From the NCBI GenBank assembly GCA_024762335.1, contig JANTHO010000023.1, forward strand, positions 1 to 34,920: a stretch of 34,920 bases of DNA. The letters run 5' to 3'. The notes beneath the pieces are model-generated. The model ran no database searches, had not been told where the DNA came from, and worked only from the letters and a program-made list of their open reading frames with translations. Both the position numbers and the translations under genes were made by a program. The first letter of the stretch is position 1; each line of letters starts with the position of its first letter. Positions 15,482-22,594 of this stretch are shown here, piece by piece. The stretch comes from Acidimicrobiia bacterium. Lineage in GTDB: Bacteria; Actinomycetota; Acidimicrobiia; Spongiisociales; UBA5794.

Positions 15482-17252
15482 CGGCGGCCCATTCGGCCCG
15501 CACTTCGGCCCGCACCTCGATCCCGAGCTCTTCCAGTTGCTTCGATTCGACCCGGCTCGGAGACCCGGTCAGCGGATCACCGCCACTCTGCGTCTTCGGG
15601 AACGGGATGACCTCACGGATGTTCGGAACGTTCTGCAAGATGGAAACCAACCGGTCGACCCCGATGGCGAACCCTGCGTGGGGAGGTGTCCCGAATCGCA
15701 ACGCATCCAGGAACCACCCGAAACGCCGCTCTGCCTCCTCGTCGGATATTCCAAGCGTTTCGAACACCTGCGCTTGGACGATCGGGTCGTGGATCCTGAC
15801 GCTGCCGGAGCCGAGTTCGGAACCGTTGAGCACCAGGTCGTACGCTTTGGAGATCGCGTGACCCGGATCCTCACGCATCTGCCGCACATCGACCGGTGCT
15901 GTGAACGGATGGTGCAGCGGCGCGAAGTCTCCGTCCTCGTTGCGTTCGAACACCGGGAAATCGACGACGAAGAGGTAGGCGAGTTCATCGTGACCGTCCG
16001 GTTGACCGATCTCGAGGCGGATCTGCCCGAGCACCTCGAGCGCCGTACGGGTTTCGTCTGCGACGATCAACAGAGTGTCACCGGGCGCCGCCTTGAGTGT
16101 GGAAGCGATACCGGGAAGTTCCGCGTCGTTGAGGAACTTGGCGACCGGTGACCGGAACGTCCCGTCCTCTTCGGCGATTATCCAGACGAGACCCTTCGCC
16201 CCAAGCTCCTGAGCCCGGGCGGACAGGCCGTCGAGTCCAGAACGCGAGAGTCCGAGCCCGCCTGCGTTGATTCCGCGAATCGATCCGCCGGAAGCGAGAA
16301 CGCCTGCGAACGCGTTGAAACCTGTCTCGGCGAAGACGGGGCTGAGATCGGCGATCTCCATGCCGAACCGGATGTCGGGTTTGTCCGTTCCGTAGCGCTC
16401 CATGGCCTCGTGCCAGGTGAGACGGGGGAACGGCCGATCGAGATCGACCCCTCGCAGGTCTCTCGTGACCCTCGTTGCGATCTCCTCGAGTGTCGCCAAC
16501 ACGTCCTCTTGGCCCCAGAACGATCCTTCGAAGTCGAGCTGGGTGAATTCGAGCTGCCGGTCCGCACGCATGTCCTCGTCCCGGTAGCACCTGGCGACCT
16601 GGTAGTACCGCTCGACCCCGGCGATCATCAGCATCTGTTTGAACAGCTGTGGCGATTGCGGGAGGGCGTAGAAGGTTCCCTTCCGGAGCCGGGACGGCAC
16701 GAGCATGTCCCTGGCACCTTCCGGCGTCGAGGCGATCAACGTTGGGGTTTCGATCTCCATGAATCCGAGATCGTCCATGACGGTTCGCATCGCACGGATC
16801 GTTTGCGAACGAGCCCGGACGTTGTCCTGCATCGCAGGGCGACGGAGATCCAGGTACCGGTACTGGAGGCGTTTCGCTTCATCCACTTCAACGCGATCGT
16901 CGATCTGGAAGGGAAGCGGTTCGGCGGCGCTCAGCGTCGTCATCGAGGTACCGACGACTTCTACCTCCCCCGTCGGGAGGTCGGGGTTCGCCATGTCTCC
17001 GGGGCGCAGCCGTACCGTGCCGGTGACGCTGATGCAGTACTCGTTCCGGAGGCCTCTCAGGTCTGCCTCGGATGCGGGAGCATCCTCAGGGTTCAGGACG
17101 ACCTGCACGACGCCGCTTGCGTCCCTGAGGTCGACGAAGACAACTCCCCCGTGGTCTCTGCGGCGTCCCACCCACCCTGCGAGCCTCACCTCGCTGCCGG
17201 CGTCTGCTGCGCGCAGTGTGCCGGCGCCGTGTGTCTTCATCGTTTCAGCCAT
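15462..17252 (-). CDS. aspS: Aspartyl-tRNA synthetase, bacterial type, probably non-discriminating
   Basis: Class II synthetase with N-terminal OB anticodon-binding domain (about 1-110), catalytic domain interrupted by the bacterial GAD insertion (about 290-420), and motif 3 (GFAIGVDRLVSIL). QSPQLFKQMLM and CYRDEDMRADRQLEFTQLD are motif 2 landmarks. The anticodon domain reads GWVGRRRDHGG with His34. His at this place is associated with enzymes that also charge tRNA-Asn, whereas E. coli has Leu. The 596-aa length is normal. The ATG at 17252 has AAGGAG 8 nt upstream inside the hisS end (16-nt overlap). Identity is certain; the specificity is inference. Confidence 0.97.
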   Translation of the reverse strand: MAETMKTHGAGTLRAADAGSEVRLAGWVGRRRDHGGVVFVDLRDASGVVQVVLNPEDAPASEADLRGLRNEYCISVTGTVRLRPGDMANPDLPTGEVEVVGTSMTTLSAAEPLPFQIDDRVEVDEAKRLQYRYLDLRRPAMQDNVRARSQTIRAMRTVMDDLGFMEIETPTLIASTPEGARDMLVPSRLRKGTFYALPQSPQLFKQMLMIAGVERYYQVARCYRDEDMRADRQLEFTQLDFEGSFWGQEDVLATLEEIATRVTRDLRGVDLDRPFPRLTWHEAMERYGTDKPDIRFGMEIADLSPVFAETGFNAFAGVLASGGSIRGINAGGLGLSRSGLDGLSARAQELGAKGLVWIIAEEDGTFRSPVAKFLNDAELPGIASTLKAAPGDTLLIVADETRTALEVLGQIRLEIGQPDGHDELAYLFVVDFPVFERNEDGDFAPLHHPFTAPVDVRQMREDPGHAISKAYDLVLNGSELGSGSVRIHDPIVQAQVFETLGISDEEAERRFGWFLDALRFGTPPHAGFAIGVDRLVSILQNVPNIREVIPFPKTQSGGDPLTGSPSRVESKQLEELGIEVRAEVRAEWAADEAAGD

Positions 17253-18466
17253 GTTTGGATCTCCTTAAGAGCGACGGAGGACTGCTCCCCCGTCGCCAGG
17301 TCGCGTGCGGTCACGCGGCCTTCTTCCCACTCCTCGCCGACGATCAGGGCATACGCTGCCCGTGAGCGGTCGGCTGCCTTGAACTGTGCCTTGACGGACC
17401 GGTCTCCGACTGTGCGGTCCGCTCGTAGACCGGCCTCCCGTAGCTCCCTGACGAAGCCGGTCGCGTCGCCGGTCCGGTCCGGGTCGGCAACAATCACGTA
17501 CGCGTCGAGCAGCGGCTTCTGCGCCGCCTCTTTCCTCGCGAGGAGGATGCGATCGAGTCCCATCGCAACTCCAACCGCCGGGGTCGGCTTGCCTCCGAGC
17601 ATCTCGAAGAGCGGGTCGTAGCGGCCACCTCCGCCGACAGAGCTCTGAGCCGCCTCGAAGTCGAGCGGCACGTACTCCCAGACGGTTCGGTTGTAGTAGT
17701 CGAGACCTCGAACGAGCGTCGGCGTGATCTGATACGGGATGTCGGCCGCTTCGAGGCCCTCCCGCACGCCTGCGAAGTGGTTCGCCGCATCAGGTGACAG
17801 GTAGTCGGCGGGGGTCGGGGCGCCGGCGACGACCTGCGCATCTGCCTTCGAATCGAGCACCCGCATCGGGTTGTCGTACATACGACGACGGGCGTCTTCG
17901 GAGAGGTCTTCCTTGCGCAACTCGAGAAAGTCGATCAGGCGCCGGCGGTAGTCGCTCCGATCCGCCGCATCACCGATGCTGTTGAGACGCACTTCGACGT
18001 TGGGCACGTCGAGCTCCTGCAGGTAGCGGTAGCCGAGTTCGATCACCTCGACGTCCGCTCCCGGATCGGCCGCCCCGAGGTATTCGATGCCGGCCTGGGA
18101 GAATTGTCGTCTTCGTCCCTTCTGCGGACGCTCGTATCGGAACATGGGACCCCAGTAGAAGCCTTTGAACGTTCCGACGACACCGCCTGCCTGGACGACG
18201 GCTCGTACGACGCTCGCCGTGGCCTCCGGGCGGAGTGTGACGGACCGGCCACCCTTGTCGATGAAGGTGTACATCTGCTTTTCGACGACTTCGGTGTCTT
18301 CACCGATCCCTCGTGAGAACAGCTCTGTCGACTCGAACATGGGCGTGAGGGTGAGGCCGTATCCGAAGCGTTCGGCCAGGTCGAAGAAGACACGCTCGGC
18401 CTCCACCCAGGCCGATGAGGCGGGCGGGAGGATGTCGTCGGTGCCCTTGGGCGCGCGGTAGGTCAT
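17237..18466 (-). CDS. hisS: Histidyl-tRNA synthetase
   Basis: Class II synthetase that charges tRNA-His. The 409-aa protein shows PKGTDDILPP at the N-terminus, motif 1 context TPMFESTELFSRGIGE, motif 2 FRYERPQKGRRRQFSQAG, the histidine signature LVRGLDYYNRTVWE, GGGGRYD, and motif 3 AVGVAMGLDRILLA. The C-terminal anticodon-binding domain follows (VIVADPDRTGDA onward). GGAG lies 4 nt before the ATG. It is the first gene after the largest gap on this strand, and a candidate promoter lies 64-93 nt upstream. It is followed by aspS with overlap. Confidence 0.97.
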   Translation of the reverse strand: MTYRAPKGTDDILPPASSAWVEAERVFFDLAERFGYGLTLTPMFESTELFSRGIGEDTEVVEKQMYTFIDKGGRSVTLRPEATASVVRAVVQAGGVVGTFKGFYWGPMFRYERPQKGRRRQFSQAGIEYLGAADPGADVEVIELGYRYLQELDVPNVEVRLNSIGDAADRSDYRRRLIDFLELRKEDLSEDARRRMYDNPMRVLDSKADAQVVAGAPTPADYLSPDAANHFAGVREGLEAADIPYQITPTLVRGLDYYNRTVWEYVPLDFEAAQSSVGGGGRYDPLFEMLGGKPTPAVGVAMGLDRILLARKEAAQKPLLDAYVIVADPDRTGDATGFVRELREAGLRADRTVGDRSVKAQFKAADRSRAAYALIVGEEWEEGRVTARDLATGEQSSVALKEIQTWLKR

Positions 18467-18509
18467 GACACTCCGGTCAACAGCGGAAAGGCAAGGCTAG
18501 CGCCGCCAC

Positions 18510-18522
18510 GAACCCAGGGTTC
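18510..18522. promoter_or_regulatory. Palindrome GAACCCAGGGTTC near the hisS transcription start
   Basis: A 13-bp palindrome with an odd centre, part of the left arm of the inverted repeat. It would overlap the start of transcription from the candidate hisS promoter, a usual repressor position. A second copy (GAACCCTGGGTTC) lies at 18606-18618, centre to centre 96 bp, close to nine helical turns. The operator role is inference. Confidence 0.35.
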
Positions 18523-18529
18523 TCTGCTT

Positions 18530-18559
18530 TGTATATGACGTTGTGAGCCCGCGGTTCAA
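18530..18559 (-). promoter_or_regulatory. Candidate housekeeping sigma promoter for hisS
   Basis: On the minus strand TTGAAC (18559-18554) and TATACA (18535-18530) are separated by 18 nt, each close to the primary-sigma consensus. The inferred start near 18523 would give a leader of about 57 nt before hisS. It lies inside the inverted repeat, and part of the -35 box lies in the inner stem, so the match could be partly fortuitous. Confidence 0.4.
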
Positions 18560-18605
18560 GAGGCGTCTCCATTCCGCGGGCCCGGGACGCCAAATAGGGC
18601 GCAGA

Positions 18606-18618
18606 GAACCCTGGGTTC
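18606..18618. promoter_or_regulatory. Second palindrome GAACCCTGGGTTC upstream of the hisS promoter
   Basis: Partner of the palindrome at 18510-18522, in the right arm of the inverted repeat and just after the stop codon of the hydrolase gene. The pair flanks the candidate promoter, as in looping repression, but it may simply be the ends of one palindromic element. Confidence 0.3.
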
Positions 18619-18626
18619 GTGTCGGG

Positions 18627-19286
18627 TTAGGTGGGGAGCCATTCGAGACGGAACGGGTTCGCGGCTCGTTCCCTGCCGATCGTCGTCTCCGGACCGTGTC
18701 CGGGAAGCACTCGCATATCGTCGGGAAGGGTCATCACCTGCGTGCGCATCGACGTAACGAGATCGTCCCAGCTGCCGTACGGGAAGTCGGTCCTGCCGAC
18801 CGAACCGGCGAAGAGCTGGTCTCCGGAGAAGACGAGGCCCTCCTCCTCGACGACGAAAACACAGTGCCCGGGCGTATGACCCGGTGTCTGACGCACTTCG
18901 AACTCGAAACCGGCCAGCTCGATGCGTTGGCCGTGGGCGAGGTCCCGGTATCGCTCCGGCGGTTCGAACTCTTCTGCGCCTGGCGGCACGAAGCCGAAGA
19001 GCGACCGGATCTGTCCGACGGGATCCGACGCCAGGAACCCGTCGTCCGGATGCAGGAACGCACTCACGCCCGTCTGACGAACGACCGAGCCGGCGCCGCC
19101 GGCGTGATCCACATGGCCGTGCGTGACCAGCAGGCCGACGGGAACGAGGTCGTATTCCTTGAGCAGCCGGACGATCGCGTCCACGTCCGGCGGGGCATCG
19201 ACGATGACGGCCGGTCCCCCGCGTTCTGGGGCGATCACGTAGCAATTCGTCGCCGCGGCCCACAGCTCGGCCGACGTGAGGATCAT
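18627..19286 (-). CDS. Metallo-beta-lactamase-fold hydrolase (glyoxalase II-like)
   Basis: The 219-aa protein has the metal-binding motif THGHVDHAGG (HxHxDH), the following TPGHTPGHC histidine, FSGDQLFAGSVGRTD with the bridging Asp, and VLPGHGPETTIGRERAANP with the last histidine. This combination is that of small glyoxalase II-like (YcbL-type) thioester hydrolases; the natural substrate cannot be told. The ATG overlaps the rel stop as ATGA, with GGAGG 6 nt upstream. A hydrolase of this family next to rel and hisS is common in actinobacteria. After its stop codon the large inverted repeat begins almost at once. Confidence 0.92.
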   Translation of the reverse strand: MILTSAELWAAATNCYVIAPERGGPAVIVDAPPDVDAIVRLLKEYDLVPVGLLVTHGHVDHAGGAGSVVRQTGVSAFLHPDDGFLASDPVGQIRSLFGFVPPGAEEFEPPERYRDLAHGQRIELAGFEFEVRQTPGHTPGHCVFVVEEEGLVFSGDQLFAGSVGRTDFPYGSWDDLVTSMRTQVMTLPDDMRVLPGHGPETTIGRERAANPFRLEWLPT

Positions 19287-21481
19287 CTTCCACCTCCGGG
19301 AATCAGGCGATACGCCTCGAAGACACCGTCGACGTCGCGCAGATCCGACAGCACACGTTCCAATTGGCTGGGATCCGACAGTTCGATCTCGTAGCGCAGG
19401 AAGGCAATCCGGTCCCGTCCCGCTACCGACGACGATGTGTGGATGTTTGCGCCGTGGTCGGAAAGCACGGATGTCACGTCGCGCAGCAGCCGGGGCCGGT
19501 CGAGGGCCTCAACCTGGATCCACACGAAGAAGGCATCCGATTGGGTTGGAGCCCAGGCGACCTCGATGAGTCTTTCCGGCTGCTCTTCGAGCGCTCCGAT
19601 GTTGGCACAGTCCGTCCGATGCACGGAGACCCCTCGACCGACCGTCACGAACCCCATGATGGAATCGCCGGGCACGGGTCCGCAGCATCTCGCGAGGTTT
19701 ACGAGCACGTCGTCGAGTCCTTCGACGATGACGCCGCTCATGGGACGGGTGCGGCGACGTTCGGGAGAGACGAGGAGGTCGAGGATCTCGCCGGTTTCCT
19801 CGTCCTCTTCCGACTTCTGTTTCCGTTGGAGACGGTCGACGACGGTCTTGGCGCTCACTCGACCGTCACCGACGGCCCCGTAGAGATGGGCGAGGTCGCT
19901 GAATCCGAGTTCCTCCGCAACGACCAGCAGTTCGGCGTCGTGGCCTCCGATCGGCAAGGCGTGTCGGCGGAACTCCTTCGTAACCTCTTCTTTCCCGTGG
20001 TTCAGCGCGGTCTCGCGGCGTTCCTTTGCGAACCACTGCCGGATCTTCGCCGCGGCCCGTGACGACGTCACGAATTCAAGCCAGTCGCGGCTCGGACTTG
20101 CATCCTCGGCTTTCGACGTGAGGATCTCGACGATGTCCCCCGACTCGAGCTGGGTGGTCAGCTGAACGAGACGACCGTTGACCTTCGCTCCCACGCATCG
20201 GTGGCCGACGTCGGTGTGGATCCGGTAGGCGAAGTCCACGGGCGTCGCCCCCTTCGACAGGGAGATCACAGCGCCCTTCGGGGTGAGCGCGAACACTTCG
20301 TCCTGGTAGAGATCCAGTTTCAACGCCTCGAAAAACTCGCCGGCGTCGGCCGTGGCATCCTGAAGGAAGTTGATGTCCGCGACGAGCGGGAGCGCCGCTG
20401 CGTCGTCACCCTCCTTGTATCGCCAATGTGCAGCGATCCCGGCCTCGGCCCGCTCGTGCATTTCGGTGGTGCGTATCTGCACTTCGAGCGCCTTGCCGTC
20501 GGGTCCGACGACGGTGGTGTGAATCGACTGGTAGAGGTTGAATTTCGGCATCGCGATGTAGTCCTTGAACCGACCCTGAATCGGGGCCCACATCGTGTGG
20601 ATCAGTCCGAGCGCCGCGTAGCAGTCCTTCACATCAGGAACGATGATCCGGATGCCGATCAGGTCATATATCTCGTCGAAATCGAGACCGGAGTCGATCA
20701 TCTTCCGGTAGATCGAATAGACGTGTTTCGGGCGCCCGCTGACGACGGCTTCGATCTCAGCGTCCGAGAGCACACGCTCGACGTCGCTCATCACCTTTTC
20801 GAGGTAGACCTCGCGTTCGGGCGCCCGTTCACGGATCTTGATCTCGAGTTGCTCCCGCCTCCCCGGATAGAGGATGGGGAAACTGCGCTCCTCCAACTCA
20901 TGTTTGATCTCCTGCACGCCGAGCCGGTGGGCGAGCGGCGCGTACACGTCGAGCGTCTCGGCTGCGATCCTGCGCTGTTTCTCCTCTGGCAGGGCGTCGA
21001 TCGTGCGCATGTTGTGTGTCCGATCGGCGAGTTTGATGAGGAGCACGCGGATGTCCTTCGCCAGAGCAACGGCCATCTTCCGGATCGTCGCTGCTTGTTG
21101 CTCCTCCCGGCTGGAGAATTTGATCCGGTCGAGTTTCGTGACCCCGTCGACCAGCATTGCGACATCGGGGCCGAACTCCTCCACGACGTCGTCGAACGAC
21201 AATTCGGTGTCCTCGACCACATCGTGAAGGAGGGCCGCGATCAGGGTGTCCGTATCGAGGCCGTACGCGGCGAGGATCTGTGCCACGGCGAGCGGATGCA
21301 CGATGTACGGATCACCGGTTCTCCGCATCTGTCCGAGATGGGCCTTCGCCGCCGTTGCATACGCCCTGCGTATGGCATCGACATCCGTGCCGGGGTGGTG
21401 CGCGAGCGCGATCTCGAGGAGATCCTCGAGCATCCTATCGGGATCGTTCGCTTCCGGTGTTTCGTGGATGGCCTCTGCCAT
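19283..21481 (-). CDS. rel: Bifunctional (p)ppGpp synthetase/hydrolase Rel
   Basis: Long RSH protein of 732 aa that makes and degrades the alarmone (p)ppGpp. The hydrolase HD domain is intact (ALLHDVVEDT, His86-Asp91; LADRTHNMRT). The synthetase domain has GRPKHVYSIYRKM and GRFKDYIAMPK with RFKD (304-307), the signature of bifunctional Rel rather than EXDD-type RelA, and LEVQIRTTEMHERAE. TGS (about 395-460), a zinc-finger-like segment with CCGPVPGD and HRTDCANIG, and a C-terminal ACT domain follow. The start lies 10 nt past secF with little ribosome-binding sequence. Streptomyces has apt between rel and secF; here it is absent. Confidence 0.96.
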   Translation of the reverse strand: MAEAIHETPEANDPDRMLEDLLEIALAHHPGTDVDAIRRAYATAAKAHLGQMRRTGDPYIVHPLAVAQILAAYGLDTDTLIAALLHDVVEDTELSFDDVVEEFGPDVAMLVDGVTKLDRIKFSSREEQQAATIRKMAVALAKDIRVLLIKLADRTHNMRTIDALPEEKQRRIAAETLDVYAPLAHRLGVQEIKHELEERSFPILYPGRREQLEIKIRERAPEREVYLEKVMSDVERVLSDAEIEAVVSGRPKHVYSIYRKMIDSGLDFDEIYDLIGIRIIVPDVKDCYAALGLIHTMWAPIQGRFKDYIAMPKFNLYQSIHTTVVGPDGKALEVQIRTTEMHERAEAGIAAHWRYKEGDDAAALPLVADINFLQDATADAGEFFEALKLDLYQDEVFALTPKGAVISLSKGATPVDFAYRIHTDVGHRCVGAKVNGRLVQLTTQLESGDIVEILTSKAEDASPSRDWLEFVTSSRAAAKIRQWFAKERRETALNHGKEEVTKEFRRHALPIGGHDAELLVVAEELGFSDLAHLYGAVGDGRVSAKTVVDRLQRKQKSEEDEETGEILDLLVSPERRRTRPMSGVIVEGLDDVLVNLARCCGPVPGDSIMGFVTVGRGVSVHRTDCANIGALEEQPERLIEVAWAPTQSDAFFVWIQVEALDRPRLLRDVTSVLSDHGANIHTSSSVAGRDRIAFLRYEIELSDPSQLERVLSDLRDVDGVFEAYRLIPGGGR

Positions 21482-21490
21482 CCAGCGAGT

Positions 21491-22594
21491 CTACCGGCGC
21501 TTCTTCCGCTTCCGGGGTGCCCGTGCCGTCGCCCCGGCAGCCCCCGTGCTCCCCGAATCGGCCTTCGACGGGGCGGATTCGACCTTCTCTAGCGTCTCAT
21601 CTGCCACAGCCACGGCCTTCTTCTTCGCATATCGCGGCTCACCGCCCCCGCTCCGCCTGCGCTCAGCGCGCTTGCGGTTCGTGATCCACTCCTCCTCGGT
21701 CTCCTTCCACATCGCAAGAAGCGGTGTGGCGACGAAGATCGACGAGTAGGTCCCGATGCCGATGCCGATGAACAGGGCGATGGCGAACTCGAGCAGCGAC
21801 GTTGCGCCGAAGATGAACGATCCGACGAACAGCAGCGATCCGACCGGGATCAGCGACGTCATCGACGTGTTGATGGATCGCATCAACACCTGATTCATGG
21901 ACTTGTTGACGATCTCCGTGTAGTTGTACCGATCGTGCATCTCGTCGACGTTCTCGGTCACCTTGTCGAAGACGACGACCGTGTCGTACAACGAGTAGCC
22001 GAGGATTGTCAGCAACGCGATCACCGTCGCCGGAGTTACGGAGATTCCGAATGCAGCGAAGATGCCCCCGGTGATGATCAGATCGTGGAAGAGCGCGGCG
22101 AGCGCCGTCAGCGCCATCTTCCATTCGAACCTCCATGCGATGAAGACAACGACGAACAACAGGAACACGACCAGGGCCTCGATGGCCGCACGCGTGACCT
22201 CCGCCCCGAAGGTCGGGCCGACCGCGTCGATGGTGATATCTTCAACGGCCGCTCCGGTCACATCGGCCACCGTCGCGATCAGCTCATCCTGCGCTTGTGC
22301 ATCGAGTGCCTCAGTCTGGATCAGGATGAAGCCTTCGCCGGTGAGCTGAACCCTCGCGTCCCCTTCTCCGATCTCGCCGAGCGCTGCGCGCACCTCGCCG
22401 ATGTCGGCATCCTCGTGATTCTCGACCGTGATGATGACGCCGCCCGTGAAGTCGATGCTCAGATTGAGCGGCTTCACCAGCAGCAGGATGACCGACAGCA
22501 CGACCAGAGCCGTCGACGCGATCAGCGTCTTTCTGGCGATGCCGACGAAGTCGAACCGTGTCTCGCCGCGATACATCCTCGTGAGCACGCTCAT
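21491..22594 (-). CDS. secF: Protein translocase subunit SecF
   Basis: SecF with SecD uses the proton gradient to complete protein export through SecYEG. The 367-aa protein has six predicted membrane segments, the first-segment motif SIDFTGGV, a small extracytoplasmic domain, and the transmembrane-4 motif ILGYSLYDTVVVFDKVTEN. The cytoplasmic tail after the last segment is about 70 residues, rich in Lys, Arg, Ala and Ser, ending RKRKKRR. Such tails occur in other actinobacterial SecF. The ATG overlaps the secD stop as ATGA. Confidence 0.96.
   Translation of the reverse strand: MSVLTRMYRGETRFDFVGIARKTLIASTALVVLSVILLLVKPLNLSIDFTGGVIITVENHEDADIGEVRAALGEIGEGDARVQLTGEGFILIQTEALDAQAQDELIATVADVTGAAVEDITIDAVGPTFGAEVTRAAIEALVVFLLFVVVFIAWRFEWKMALTALAALFHDLIITGGIFAAFGISVTPATVIALLTILGYSLYDTVVVFDKVTENVDEMHDRYNYTEIVNKSMNQVLMRSINTSMTSLIPVGSLLFVGSFIFGATSLLEFAIALFIGIGIGTYSSIFVATPLLAMWKETEEEWITNRKRAERRRSGGGEPRYAKKKAVAVADETLEKVESAPSKADSGSTGAAGATARAPRKRKKRR

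Larger units (their letters stand above)
18503..18625. repeat. Long inverted repeat with nested, interleaved inner repeats
   Basis: Arms 18503-18527 and 18601-18625 are complementary at 24 of 25 positions, with a perfect 21-bp block (18507-18527 and 18601-18621). The 73-bp centre holds an 8-bp pair GCCCGCGG/CCGCGGGC (18547-18554, 18574-18581) and a 6-bp pair GGCGTC/GACGCC (18562-18567, 18586-18591). These two interleave, so read on the minus strand they could form an H-type pseudoknot with loops of 4, 6 and 7 nt. TTTG/CAAA (18528-18531, 18591-18594) could extend the outer stem. The right arm starts one base past the hydrolase stop codon. There is no U-tract, so it is not a classic terminator. 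Nature unknown. Confidence 0.85.

Noticed and set aside
18540-18600. Possible tRNA suggested by T-loop-like GGTTCAAG
   Set aside because: No acceptor stem, D arm or anticodon arm can be laid out; the stems present are those of the inverted repeat.
18503-18625. Rho-independent terminator of the hydrolase gene
   Set aside because: No U-tract follows either arm on the minus strand, and the stems are separated by a long centre.
20201-21592. Plus-strand open frame of 463 codons
   Set aside because: It lies opposite rel, whose domains are intact. Long antisense frames are common in high-GC codon-biased DNA; the product has no recognisable domain. The same applies to 11725-13191, 16410-17621, 5789-6979, 9367-10497 and 22-kb region plus-strand frames.
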